The notes under the pieces were generated by a model. The model was not told the origin of the DNA. It ran no database searches and saw only the letters and a program-made list of their open reading frames with translations. A stretch of DNA of 64,000 bases from Epiperipatus broadwayi (lineage: Eukaryota; Onychophora; Udeonychophora; Euonychophora; Peripatidae): positions 7,724,499-7,788,498 of the forward strand of contig JAQFVV010000012.1 of assembly GCA_028023455.1 (NCBI GenBank). The letters are read 5' to 3'. Of the stretch, positions 1-14,316 are shown one piece after another; position 1 is the stretch's first letter; each line of letters opens with the position of its first letter. Made by a program: the position numbers and the translations under genes.

Positions 1-1400
1 CAAACTAAAAGTAAGAATCAACCAATAGGATAAGGTATTCTTGCAGGGTATAAATACCATTGCAGGTGATTTATCAGGGGTGGATTGTATCAGTGATAGA
101 GTGTATCAGTAGCTATCAAGGTGATAGTAATTTTTAATTTTATTATTTTAGTCAATTTTTAGTACTCTCATACAATTTATTTGCAAAGCTAATAGATTAT
201 TATTATTTTAAAAAGTATTTGCAAAGAGAGAGTGTCGTAATAAAAATATTAATAATAACTTCATTTAATATGCCTTGCTAATTTTAAAGTCTTTTGCCAG
301 TAGTATTCGTCAAAATCTAATATATAACTTCGCAATAATAAAATGGATATATCAATAAGTAAAATGTATTCAACTTATATTTTTAAAAATGAGTATAATA
401 TTTATTAATGCAGTTTCAGTAATATTGAACAAGAGGACTATTCCAATGAATAAATTAATTTTATGGACATTGTACAGTAAACTTAGTAGAAAGGCTACTT
501 GCAGATTAAAAAAAAAGAAATATGCATTTTTTATAATAGCGTGATTATCATGCTGAAGTTCAAATAGGTAATAAGTATATTTTATAATAATTTTGTGGAA
601 ACAATGTTATATCCTTTTTGAAGGTAACATTTAAAATATTTGCAAGAAAATTATCTTAAGTAAAGATTAATGAAGATATTCTGGAAAAAGCATATGTTAT
701 TAAGACCTGAATAATATATCGGTTATACGCATTCGTGAAAATTATTTTAAAGTTGATAATTTAAACAACGATGAAACAACTGTAAATGGATAGTGAATGG
801 TAATAAATTTTACTAAAAGAAGAAACCTACAAAAAAAAATGAATATGTGAATAAATGAAAGTATGGAATTATAAAAATATTTTTATATTGCGCAAATAAT
901 TTATCCGGATAGTTCAAGCTAAGCCAATATGGAATACTATAGTTTAGAAGCTTCACGGGATTATTTTTTAGTATTATAATTTTAATAATCATCATTCTGT
1001 CAATAGAAATTTTTAATTTAATTTTTCAAGATTTTAAAAGATTATTATAATTTAATTTTTCAAGATTTTAAAAGACGTATTATTATTTTATTATTATTTT
1101 TTTAAATTTTAAATCTGAGATTTTTGTACTGGAAGTTCGTACAACACTTACTGCAGGAAACGTATTGTCTTGTTCGTCATCATAGCAATGGAGGAGGTTG
1201 TAGAATTACTCCTGAAGAGGACTTTTTTTTTTTAAAAAAAAACTTTTGAGAAAGAAAATGGAAATATTTGAACTTATAAAAAACATTCGTTTCGGCTGAA
1301 GTTTTTGTAAATATGATTTTTATTTATTAATATTTATTTAAATGTAAATTTTCTAATTTATAAGAGTAGGAACATGAACATTAATTTATTGATAATATTA
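1..1400. other. Gene-free AT-rich DNA
   Basis: I see no gene here. The stretch is AT-rich, with homopolymer runs and no sustained reading frame. A 24-bp direct repeat (1017-1040 and 1051-1074) is the only clear internal structure. Confidence 0.6.
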
Positions 1401-1408
1401 GAATCCTA

Positions 1409-2959
1409 GGTTGTTTTACAATAGCGTGTTGAAACCACCGGAGGGCATTATTTCTATGCTAGCGCACAGAAATATGCCATTTAGGTGGCCGCCTCCGCCA
1501 CTATCGAACGTTCTATTTCTAACTTGTAAGCCTAGAAATAGTCCGTTGATACGGGGGAGGGCACTGGCTGACTGTGTTTATTTCTATGCCAATGCACAGA
1601 AACATGAACATTTAGCCAATCTTGCCGCAGAAGCTATCATGTCAGCTTACGGCTCAGATTCGGGCTAAGCATTTCAGACTAGCGATCATATTTCACTTTT
1701 GTTTACAGTATTGTCTGAGGGTGGCTGGAATTACGATTGTCGAAACTATTTTAATATTCATTAAGACCACCTCCCCCTCTATCTCGCATCTTTTAGGAAG
1801 GTCTACTAACAATTATCAGCAGAGTCTCATGCTTCCCTAGCCCCCATTTCCTGCTGAAAAAATGGGCCAAGTGTAGTTCAAAGCGCGCTTCCCATCAAAT
1901 CACGCTCTAAGTCACGTTTCATGTGACAACAACTGCGAGCTGATTAATCGAATAGCTGCAAAAAATAGGACAACTTGTTTTGCCGAATGTCAAAGAAAGA
2001 ACAAGGATTCTTCTCTGACTGCTGGAACCGGCAGTGGTTTATCAAACAAAACACCTTGAAGCTGCATGCCTGCTGTGTTTTTTTTTTTTTTTTTTTTGCC
2101 TGAAGAGCCCAAAAAGTTTCTTTTAATTGCCGTATAGATTGATGTTTTTTGAGGGGGAATTACCGTCAAAACTTGGTCAATCTTCGAGTTGTTGGCATTC
2201 CATTCTGTTAGCAATTGCAAACACCCTTCCCTTTCCCCCCCTCTCCCAAAGTTGGACTTTGGCTTGTAAATGTTACCATTAAATGGACAATAGATTTATT
2301 TATCAAAATAAAAACAAAACAAACCGAAAAAAAGAAAGAAGAAGAAGTAGTTGAATCGGCTGATTTTTTGTTTGTCGTACAATACCGAACCGAAAATAGA
2401 AAAGGGTTTAATGAGAATTAAATCAAAACAAACAAAAAATCGGTTAACTACTTTTTAAAAATCATTGGTTTTAATCGATCCGTTTTTTTTTTGGTTTTGG
2501 TTTTTTTTTTTTTTTGTTGTTTGGGGTAGCCAAAATAGATTTGATAGCCGCCATACTTTTATTTTAAATGTGATAAACAACAACAACCAAAAAAAACAAA
2601 AAAATACGTAGACGGTAAAAAAAAAAAAAAAAAAAACCCTGTCCCCTTTGAAAATATAAATAATAAAAAAAAGAATCAAAAGCCAAAAAAATGAAGTACT
2701 TTTTTTTTGTAAATTCATTTATTTGTAATTTTTTTGTTTATGCATTTGTTTATTTTTGTTTTTTTGTTTTGGTCATGTTTAAACAAAAAATTTGATTTGA
2801 TATTACTTTTATAAATGTGATAAACAAAAAAAAATAAAAAACCCAAAGCCAACCAAAAAAAAAAAGAAAAGAAACTCGGCCCCGGGAACATTATATTTAT
2901 CTTTGTTTACAAACTGAGCCCGCCCTCCAGTGGTTTCAACACGCTATTGTAAAACAACC
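1409..2959. mobile_element. Non-autonomous TIR DNA transposon, about 1.55 kb
   Basis: The ends are 38-bp terminal inverted repeats (1409-1446 and 2922-2959) that begin GGTTGTTTTACAATAGCGTG and differ at one position. A perfect 8-bp duplication, GAATCCTA, flanks the element at 1401-1408 and 2960-2967. The first 500 bp is clearly more GC-rich than the surroundings and contains a repeated block of about 30 bp (near 1450-1480 and 1578-1608). The right half is poly-A/poly-T-rich, with a partial internal duplication around 2530-2610 and 2780-2850. Open frames inside are short and mostly low complexity, and I recognise no transposase, so this looks like a deletion derivative mobilised in trans. An 8-bp TSD fits hAT, P, Merlin or some MULE families, but the termini are not the usual hAT CAG type, so I leave the superfamily open. 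Confidence 0.85.
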
Positions 2960-2967
2960 GAATCCTA

Positions 2968-5900
2968 TATTATAATAGTTTAATAGTTTTAAATAAGAAC
3001 ATTTAAGTAAAAGTATAAATGTATTTTCATGTATGCAATGTATCTAATTGATGGAAAAAGAAGACTGCAAAAAGTGATAACCAGCTAATGTCACTTGATA
3101 ATAGTTAATGAATATTGATATTTTTATGATGTATATTTTGTTTTCTTTTTAGATTGCCTATGAATTATAATGAATGGAAGTATAAATGTTTAATTATATG
3201 TAAATGCATTTTGTACAACACTTTTAAATTATGAGATTAGGCTTTATTTTGGGAATATGCGTACTTTAATTTTATACTAGTAATACAACACAATATGATG
3301 ATAAATATTTATGTGATTCTTGTAAAGAACTTTCATATTATTGGATGTTCAAAGTATTTATATGACTAGTTGGTATGAGTTTAGAATATAGAATAAGAAA
3401 GTAATGCACACTTTTCTTGTGGATCAGTGAGATCACTCTAATTTAAAATGAATTTTGTTTATTGTTTTGAATATGCAAGATAGTTATTTTGTCGATGTAA
3501 GATGTGATAAATCTTTTAGGAAATAATGATAAGATAGTGGCTTGGTAGTAGTATTATAAACAGGAATCCAAGTGATGATGTTAAGATAGGATGTAATAAG
3601 GGATATGAATAGTATTTTCTAATCTTCATGGATATACAGTACAGTTAACAATGCCCTGTAACTGATATATTTATTTTGGACAGTGTCTATTTTCTTTAAA
3701 TATTGATGTTTTAATAAAGCTGAAGGAATAGCTTTAACATCATTGATGTATTGGAGGACATTAGACAGGAAAAGCCATGCCTCTATTTCTTATAGATACA
3801 CTGTGCCTGCCATAGTATGAGTTATACTCAAGTTTTGCTTTCTTTGCCTACTCATCTATTCGCTATCTAGATTTCCAATGTAACTACATCGTACAGTATG
3901 ATATATTTGAAAAGAAATAATAGATAATTTAGAGTTTAAGATATGCTATCGTTTGAATGAGTTAAGTTCATTTACTTAGAAGAAGTAGAATTTGTATAAA
4001 TTGGAATTGAAAATCCAATGGATCCTAAAAACGAAAAGAATAATAAAATATGTTTTTTGGATTTTATTTTGGAAATAAAATAAAATTGCAGGAATAAAGT
4101 ATGTAAAACAAAGTTGTTTTTTAAAATGTTAAATAACTTTTAAATGCTTTATTTTGTTTTAAAGTAAGTATTGCATATTTTTAAAAATATGTTATAAAGT
4201 AAAACGATATAAACAATAAGCATAGGTATAATTTGGTATTTATTAAATAATAAGGAATTTATAAGTAATTACAACTATATAGTATTAAAGTAATATTAAA
4301 TGGGGATATGTTATATTTAATAAACATAGTGTAGTGAACAACGATATCCACAAAATCTAGTAATAAATTATTAGTAGATATATTATATGACATCTTTTAA
4401 CATTGCAAGATGAAAATTGTTTAGTTTTTAAAAGATCCATACTCACGATAATGTTATTTTTATGTTTTTCCATAGTATGTTTCTATGGATGTTTTTTTAG
4501 AAAGAAATAGTTAAATAATATTTAAGGATAGGATATATATTTTTTAATAAAAATAAATAAATGTAATTTATCTTAAGTTTAATTAGAAAGAGATAAATAA
4601 AATGGTATTATTTTATTATTATTATTTTAAGTCAGAATGAAGACTTAAATAAATTCTAGATTGTTTTAATTACTAAGTAATAAAAATGTAGAATGGTATA
4701 AATTGAGGATATCCAATGGAAATATTGTAAATAAATTGTTTATTTTATTTTATTGTTAATAATAAACTTTGTTAAATTTTTTTTTTTTTTTTAAAAAATT
4801 TGTGTGTTAAGACTGTTTCTTTTCCATAAAACATAATTTCAAACATATAATTTTTGCACAGAGATAAATAAAGAATTATTTTAAGAATTCGAATATCTTC
4901 TTGGTATTCATTTAATTAAGTAATCATATTTTTTTTTACATTATCTTATGGTCATAATTTAATTATCATAATAGTACATTGAATTATATGCTATCTGTTG
5001 CCACACACCTTTGTTTGACAGATTATAAATGCTACCACATATTTATTATGTTCTTATATGAAGATAAAAGATTATATCGTAGTATTTTATTATTTTATTA
5101 TAGTAATAAAATTATAGTGAAGAAAAGATATGCAGAATTAGTTTAAGTGTAGTAGAGTATGATATAAAATCCCTTATCATGTTTTACTACTGTGATTTGA
5201 TTATCTTAGAATAATTTTATGAACCTGAGATTTTATTGAGCTAAATTATTATAAATAGAAGATTAAGATTTAATTATTAGTTTAATCTTAATGAGTAGGA
5301 TTTATTAAAGTCGTAAGAATACAATAAGTTTATTATTTGAGATAATAATAGGGGGGATAGTGTTCTTATGCCATTGAGGTAGTATCCTGTGGGATATTGG
5401 CTCAATGTAATCTTTCTTGTCACCTGTATTTTCACTTCCAAGTCTCATGAAATATTAAATATTTATTTGATTTATTTTATAAACTGAACCTTATTCTTAT
5501 TTGAATTTGAGCTATTAGAATGTTTAATTTTAATGCAGGATATTTTATTTATTAATTATTTGCGTTATAACAAACGTAATCGTAACTGAGCTAATCCATT
5601 TTATTTTATAATATACTAACCGGAAGTGAGTATGCAAATGGATAGATTAGAATATATATATATATTATTTCTTTTACATTAATATGTTTTTAAATTTTTA
5701 ATAGGTTATTTTATTTCTATCACTTTAATATTCCATTATCTACTTAACTATAATATAATTATATATTTCTACTTTTTCATGTAACCATACTTCTCAACTT
5801 TTAAAATTTTTAACTGACAAAAATTTAAATTGTCATATACTTTTACACTAATTCCTCACCTTTTTTATTCAATAAACTATATTTTTATAATAGTAATATT

Positions 5901-8900
5901 TTCAAGTCTAAATCTTTATTTAAAATTTGTCTAATATTTTTAATTATGATAGCTTCTTTACTTAATATAATGAATCATTTTTATGCTGTCATATTCAAAT
6001 TTATGTTCTCTTTCTAATGAATGTCAATAAATAGATGGTCTTTTATCATATTTGTTTGGGTTAATCTTGTACAAATTGAATTCTTTGATTTATCTACTAC
6101 TTAATACTGATATTATTTGCTTGACATGTTTTGCATTCAATTTTATATACTCCATTTTTACAACTTTTTATACTTTCCATATAGTTATTGTCTAGTAGAT
6201 TAAATATATTCCAATTTTATTTATTATTCTAAATGTTATTATATTGTTAATTTTTTTTATTAATCTTATAATTTTATTTATATTTTTGCTATATTATTAT
6301 GTTTTTATACCTATATATTTATTTTTATCATATTTGTCTTTTTTTTATTTTGTTCCTTGTTATTATTAAATTTTGTTTAGCAATTTTTATATTATTATTT
6401 ATAAACTTTTTTGTATAATCATTATTTTTAAGTTCTTTAATTATTAATTGTATTTAATTATTGTAATTTTTTTTATTTGAGCAACAATTTATAGCCTACG
6501 TACTCTTGAACTTGTGCTATTTATTTTTTATTTTTTGCCATATTTGAATTCTAATTAGTTATGTTATTATCAATATTAGTTTTTTATATGGATGTTTCTA
6601 TCTTATATTTACCATTAGTATATGATTTTATTAATATAATATCTAAATATGTCAATTTATTTATTATTTTTATTTATTTCTATAGTACATTTTACATTTA
6701 CATCTAAATTATTAATATCTTTTAGAAAAAATGAAGCTATGATAATTTGCAATCTATTAGTTTAAAATCTCCAAATAGATGTCAATCCTGCAATAATAAT
6801 ATATTTAGTATTTGACTTTTTTTGATTTAGAGATTATTCAAAGTTAAACTTGTTTTAAAATTAGTTTGTAGATAGTATATATTCATCCTGTAACAAAAAA
6901 ATATTACTTAATGGTGTATGATATTTATAAATTCATTTTCCTATTTGCAGATGATCACTTTGAGTGAATACTCTTTTCTAATTTGTTGAGTACTTTTTTT
7001 TTTATTTGTTCTTTTTTAAAATAAAATTTAGCAGGCATAAATAAATACAAAGTATATCCATATATACTACCATTAATCACCTATCGAGTTTGATTTTCCT
7101 AATTATTCCAAAGCATTTCTTAGAAGTTTCCATATTTTTTGTTGTATTCTACAAATTTCTGCTCTTTTTTATAACATCATCTGTTTTTTCTTCTCTCTTT
7201 TGTTTTCACTTTTTATGTTAAAATAAACTTATCTTTTTATTATTTCTCTAAGAATATGTTCATCCAAAATATCTATTTTAATTTTTTCATTTAATCTTCA
7301 TTTTGTATTTACACTCTAGTATCTTGATATTTATAGTTTAAACTAACCCAAATACTTTTTATTTCTGTACATTGTAACATTTAAAAATTGTTCATTATTA
7401 TTTTACATTGTTGAGTTTCCATTTAAAATTAAATGAAACTTTTGTACCCAGTCTGCTGTTTTGGTCTCTCATATCACATAACCCTTTCAGCAACTGACTT
7501 AAATTAATAAATTTTGTGCATTTTATTGAAGTAATATTTACTCTTGCAATTTTTATTTCAATTTCTTTATCACTTCCTTTTTCATTATTTCATTACAAAC
7601 TTCCTAAATATTTAAATCTTTAATCTTTTCATATATGTATGTGTATTATTATTACTTTTTTTTTCTTACAGAAAAAAATATTGTCAACTAGAAATAAATT
7701 TTAGATTTTTGACAGTTATGTTCTTACAAGGTTTTTTTTTTTTTTTTTTTGACAAGTGAGTTTCAGAAATGCATTGCTTCAAATTGATGCATTGCAAGAA
7801 AGTAAAATGTCTTAATTATCAAAGATATTATTTCTGAATATTATGAAACTTCAAATAAATGACTTGCATTTCTAATTCTTTTTGAAATATTGTCTATACG
7901 AAATTGGGGGAGTACTTTTTTAAAATTACATATATTTTTTAGTAAATATTTTAATATTTGAAAAGAAAAGTATTATTTATATAATTAATTTTTTGTAACA
8001 TATGCTGAGTGGTATAATGGGGTTTTGTTTCTGTCCTTGTTTTTTCAGTCTGAAATGCTAAAGGTATAGAAATGTTTTAAAATTATAAAGTCTGTGACTG
8101 CCAATATAAACAAGCACATATATATAATTTATTATGCATCATGAATATTATGATAAATGCTTAAACATTGATATCCATAAATCATAAAGGTTAGGAAGGT
8201 ATGCATGCATATTAAGTTTTCTTTTTAAACTAGGTAACAGTAATTAGGAATTATAATTGATGATAACTTACTATCATCTGCCAGCCCCAAATCAAAATCA
8301 TAACACTTAAGCATAATTGATTATTACATACCAGTCCAGCTGCACAGTTTATCACCTCCATACTTAAAGCTTTTTATTTGATACAATGCAATAATAAAGC
8401 AATGGGCTTAATATCTATAGCATTTGAAATAATGCTTAACTTGTCATTTTTTGGTGCTCAAACATCATGTGATCTTCTGAACAATATTTAAGTTCATATC
8501 TTGAAAACCTTAATGGATTTTTTATGGAATTAAGATGCATAACAAAATTAAATATAAACTGCAAGATAAAATTGTTTGCAAAAGCAAGCACAACTTGTAT
8601 TTAGTGCCTTATTACATCTTATTGTTTAAACATCTTTTCAAGTTTTAAGAATGAGTATACTGTTATCAGAGGTATATCTGACTTAAGTATTATATATTTA
8701 TCTGTAGTCCAATTTACAATATTAATTCACATTTCAAATTCATAATAAAATCTTAACTTTGAAATGCCCAGGTTATTTTATATTCAGCACATAGAAAAGA
8801 AATTTTTTTTATGCATTGCCTATTGTGACATAACTTACCAACCTCAGCTGTAGATACATTTTTAAAATATGATAATTCTTTATACAAGAATTTTCCTGCA

Positions 8901-11895
8901 TTTTTTTTTAAGTTATTTTGTAAGACTATTGATGTCACGATATTGATAGCATCAAAATGAAGTTATTTTCACAAGGTAAAATGGTAAGTTTTACTCAAAG
9001 AAAAAAAAGTACTGTACAAGATTTATTTAGTATGTATCTAAAAGCAGACTTAAATGAAATACAATAATTAATTGCAATTATAATAAGTAAAAAATATGCC
9101 TGATTTACATAATTTTCATTTGGTTTCTTTATATTGCAGTCTGTAATAGGATTTTTGATACTCTGGAAATAAAGATAATTTTCATCAAGAATTTAAATAA
9201 TTTTTGCAAAAATTAAATACACATTTATTCAGTATGTAATCAAAAATAAATATTCATTATATACAGTATTAGAATGGACTTAAAATATATTGAAAATTGT
9301 GTACATTATCTTTAAAAAGGCATTTTTTATTTAACTAATTTTTATTAGTATTTCTCCTGACAGAAATGACTGTAATCATAAGCATAAACAATATTATTAA
9401 ACAATGATTTAATCACTTTTATTATTGAAACTATAGTATTGATCTGTACTTTGTATTTCTTGAACTAATATTTATTTAATTAAAAATTGCATTTTTGTAA
9501 AACCGTAAAAGGCATTATGTTGATAATGATTAAAAAAAATTGTTTTTATTGAAACAATATCATCAAAAACAACAACAATCAGCATTAATAATATAACATG
9601 AAAAGCACAAAAAACAAATTAGATGTGCGTTATGATAATTTTTTTTTTGTATAAGTTTATTTTAATTTAGCAAATTGTGATTTAATGAATTATCATCTTC
9701 ATCCAATATACATTTAAAATGTAACTGTAAAATGCAAAATAATTGTTTTGTTTTTTAAAATCACAACTGAAATATATTTATTATATTTACACAATTTAAT
9801 TTTTTTAAATATTAATATTATGCTTAGTAAAATATAATTTTAAGCTTTATTATTTATCATTATTTAATTTTTAATTATATTTTGAATTTATGGTAATGAA
9901 TTAAATTTTTTCCATAGAAAAGCATTATAATTGTTTATTTTTTTACAAGATTCTTAATTTATGAGTCATTTTAGAGAATTAACTGATCTCATCTGGAATA
10001 AAGGTGTATACAATCTGTACTAGGGAGTGTTTGAACTCGGTATTAATTTCAAATTATTGTTTTTGTTTTTTCTAGTTCTGCTTTATTTAATTTATTTATA
10101 AAATGTGAAATATTATTTGAAATACATGTTTCATGATTTTATGATGAAGCTTTACATTTGATATAGTATAATAAATTATTATGTCAAGGATGGATTGAAG
10201 ACAAGCTATGGCAAAATACTATTATCAGTGATAAATGTCATTACTTGATTTTAGTATTATATTACCTAAATACCCCAATATATCTTTGGCAGAGAACTTA
10301 TATATGACTTTTAAAAAATGGAAAAACACTATGCTTAAGAAAGCATCTCAAGCATAAATCGGAAAAGTCAAAACCTACATGGGAAATGGTTGATTTATAA
10401 ATGAATAATGCATATGTCTTTTTTTTTTTGTTAAATGATAAGTTCAGCCATTAAAATTCAATAGTTCAACTGTAGAAAATTCTGAAATATTTCATTCCTT
10501 CATGTTATGGCTGATTATTTAAATCTGTGTTAAATATTCAATTTTTCATGCCGGATGATTTTTTTTCTTTATCATTTTATGCACACTATTGTTGTTAATT
10601 GTTTTAAAGTAGGAATTTATATTTAAATGAATTTGTGACATGAGAACTATTAGTTAAATCAACTAGAATACTTTCTGTTGTATATATAATTTCACTGTTC
10701 ATAGTAAGTGTAGCATAGTCTGACATTCTTTGCTATTAGAATAATTACTGCACTAATTGTGGGTGAAAATTCTTGCATGTATTTGACTTGTAGAATTTTT
10801 GAGAATTTTTTTAGACATCTTTCTAAAAATTATAATAAAATTAGACCATTCTTAATTTAATCTTGTATCTAATTATAAACAATATTATTGCCTCTCGAAG
10901 TTTATCTCAGTTATCGTGTGGCGAAGTTATGATCTAAAGATTCTCAAATCAATCTCCAGTTAAGTGACGAAAAAAATTCTATTATTAGCTAAAGGAAACT
11001 GTTGTATTAGCTCATCTTTTGGTTTTAAAATATATCTGGATTTTTTGATTAGCAAACTGTATAATTTTTATGACAATATCATTAAAAAATATTGTCAAAC
11101 TATCATTACAATGTTTTCTGGTTCTTCTCATTTTTTAAATAAACAAAACTCTTCAAATGCTGTGCAGTAAAAGTAGTCATTTCAAAATCATTATTTTTTT
11201 AAACTTTAATTCCAACTTAAGGTTAATTTACATCAGGAAATCCAATTATCAGCATAAGATATGCCAAGTTTTCATATTTACTATTTAAACTTGTCTTTTG
11301 TCTTTGCTAGAGCCAATTTGCAAAATGTATGACATCAACATTTCTTTTCATCCATTTGAATTGAATTTATTTGAATCATATATTATTACACCTGAGTGAG
11401 CTAACAAAATCCAAAGTATGTTACAGAACAATTGATTTTATCTTTTAGATGCATTCTTACCCCCACATTATTTCCATTTTTTTTAACAATATTTAATCAC
11501 AACTCTTTCTAAATGATAATTATCTTCACAACATATAGTAACCTACCAGCAATAACGATTATATTAATAAATTTGTCCACATTGTCCTACTCTTACAAAT
11601 TTTATTTTTTGCGTTGAGCCCAAATAACAGATACTCCTAATGATGCACCAACTACATAATTTAAGCAATACATCTCAGCAATTTCTTCTAGAATTATGAA
11701 CTAGATTTACAGTACTCACACAAAAAATTGAAAAATGGTGGGAAAAGACCTATACATTTATTTGAATGCATTGTATCTTTTGATTTTGAATGTAAATACA
11801 TATAAATTGTTTTTTCATTTTATTATTTCATTGATTTCGTATCTTCTTATTAGGCAATTCATTTAGTTTCAGTAAATAAAATTAATGTATCAGCA
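2968..11895. other. Long gene-free AT-rich tract
   Basis: I can assign no gene across this stretch. It is made of A- and T-rich runs, scattered homopolymers (for example T runs near 4778 and 7730) and TA tracts such as 5656-5668. On the - strand, around 7080-7450, there are short lysine-rich, protein-like stretches that could be a very old LINE linker, but no catalytic motif survives and I do not call it. The open frames at 8753-8938 and 10964-11170 have no recognisable motif and are probably chance. Confidence 0.5.
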
Positions 11896-11899
11896 ACTA

Positions 11900-14095
11900 T
11901 ATAAAATGGTCATAGAGGACCTTAATGTTAGAATTGGTAAACACTTGAAAAATGGGAGTGCTGTCAGAAAATATAGTTATGGTTATAGAAATGAAAAAGG
12001 AATCTGGCTTGTGGAGTTTGCAAAAAAATGAACAACTGTATATTATGAATTCTTTCATTTAAGAAAAATGATAAATGGGAATGGACATGGTATCATTCAT
12101 ATGGAGATACATCAGAATTATTTTATATTTTAACTAACAGAAGATAGTTTATAAAAGACAACATGCAGGAATGATCATCAATTAGTGAGATTTAAGATAC
12201 ATATTAATGGAAAACTAGAGACAAAAACTATTAAGAAAATCAGTATTAACAATTGATATTATTAACATGCAGAAACACTTTAATGTATTTGAATTGCAAC
12301 TTAAAAAATTGTTTTAAAATGTAACAGACTTTGAATGGAAGTGCAAGAAATACAGCCAGTACACAAAAGCAGCAATTTAGCAGTAAATTTTCCCATTGAG
12401 GCAAAACAATATGTGAAGAAAATAAGGAAAGTATTAAAATGATCCATTCAAATAAATTGAATATCTAGAGTGATATGAAAATGAATTAATAATCATATAA
12501 AAAATATAATTGTGAATAGGCAAGGAAAACTAAAAACTATACAGAGAATAAAAATCTCAAAAGTGTAAAACATTTTGAAATTGGAAGGAAAATTATTTCA
12601 GCAATAAGAAAATATGAAACTATTTTTAAAAAGTGAAATAACATCATGAAATGTATTGAAGCATTTTATAAAGAATTAATAGTAATAAAGAACAAAAAAA
12701 ACAAATGATCCTCTATAATTTCTACATTTTCTAAGTCATCAAGCATTTTAAATAAAGAGATGACACATAATATTAAATCTATGAATAAGAGAAAAGCTCC
12801 AGGAAGTAATGTACTTATTATTGGCATTTTTTTTTTTTTTTAAAATGTAGAAAAGCTATATAACTAATGTCTAAATGATAAGGGTTTTACCAGCCAATTG
12901 GAAGCATTCAGTAGTAATATTGATATTTAAGTAAGATTATAAAGAAGACATTACAGATTACAGAATATCAGTCATACAAAATCTTTATCAAGATAATTAC
13001 ATCTTGTTTACAGCCAATTTTAGATTCCAATCAAAACCAAAGAATAAGTAGGATTTAAAAATGGTTTATCACATTAAATTATACCTAGATATTAAGAGAA
13101 GTTACAGAAAGGACCAATGAATATGAGTTGCCATTATCTTTTGTATTAGTATACTGTGAAAAGGCATTTGATTCAATAAACATTTTCATGAAGACTAAAG
13201 CTTTAGATCATCAAAATACAGATGCAAAATATTTTAATATTCTGGAGAGTATTTATCAAACTACATCAGTAGTGATTAGATTATATAGTAATACTAAGGA
13301 GATTAATATTGAGAATGGTGTATGACAGAATGATTCCAATTCTCCAAAAATTTTTACAGCAATTTTACAAAAAATATTTTGAGATTTAAATAGGAAGCCA
13401 AGAGAAAAGTAAATGGAGATTATCTAAGTCATCTATATTTTTCAGATAATGTAGTTGTTTTTGTAAACACTTTAGGAAATGTTGAAGGAATTGTTAGAGG
13501 AAAACAAATAAATAGGATTAAAAATAAATGCTAAAAATATTTTTTCAGTAGAAAAAAATAAAACTAATTATCATAAATTAGAAGTTAAAAATTACAAATA
13601 CTTTGGTCAATTTATTAATATCAGATGGAAGCAGAATGAATGAAATTAATAATATAATTAAATTCAGTAAAATTAACTTCCTGTTTAAAGAAAATATGCA
13701 TGCATATTTAAAAAGGAAAATTTTTAAGAGATTTGTTTTACTAATTTTTATTTATGTTCATGAAACTAGGACTCTTAATAATACAACAATACAGAGACTC
13801 CAGATTACTAAACAAAGGGTGGAAGGAGTAACAAAAAAAAAAAAATCAAAAAATACATGGATGATAAATAAGCAGATATTACTGCAATATTGAAAAAATT
13901 AAGAAAGTGAATGAAATTGGACTGGGCAGCTTGCTAAAAGAGATGAAAATCAATGGACAATTAAAAGATCTAGAAACTGTATGTGAAATTGGTGGATGAA
14001 GCAAGGAATTTTGCTGGAGTGATGTGGAGAAGAGTTGGTATGGAACAGAGAAAATGAATTTATCTTAGAGACCTTCATCCTGTATTAGGTGTAGG
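11900..14095 (+). pseudogene. Decayed RTE-type LINE, copy 1 (endonuclease end plus reverse transcriptase)
   Basis: Broken frames on the + strand read as an RTE-clade endonuclease/reverse transcriptase. Near 11910-12130 they give the end of the APE endonuclease (a DLNVRIGK-like motif, then GYRNEKG, then WxWxxPDG-like remains). At about 12180-12230 a DHQLVRFKIHINGK segment marks the conserved SDH region. Reverse transcriptase follows: an RKAPG-like block near 12790, CEKAFDSI near 13150, IENGV near 13310 and a degraded SDN in place of the catalytic FADD near 13440. The C-terminal part (13603-13893) has the TxTLNNTTIQRLQ region typical of these elements. Many stops and frameshifts make it non-functional. 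It aligns throughout its RT part with 25371-27424, so both belong to one family. Its 5' end is missing. Confidence 0.8.
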
Positions 14096-14316
14096 CATTC
14101 CTTCTTGAAGTTAAACATGTGTAGTAAAATTTATCTACTAAATTGATAAGAGCACATATAAGAATAAAAATATTATTCTAAAAAACTTTAATAACATAGC
14201 TGAGTATTAAATACAACCTATACCACAGGTATGCATATATTATATATATCATTTAAAATTAAATATCATTTGGCACACAAATTTACATCGATCTATGATA
14301 CATTGGTATAAAAAAA

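Noticed and set aside
2455-2718. 87-codon - strand open frame
   Set aside because: Low-complexity phenylalanine/leucine/lysine translation of poly-A and poly-T runs inside the TIR element.
7080-7500. Possible antisense LINE linker or RT relic
   Set aside because: Only lysine- and glutamate-rich phrases are visible; no catalytic or zinc motif survives and the frame cannot be followed.
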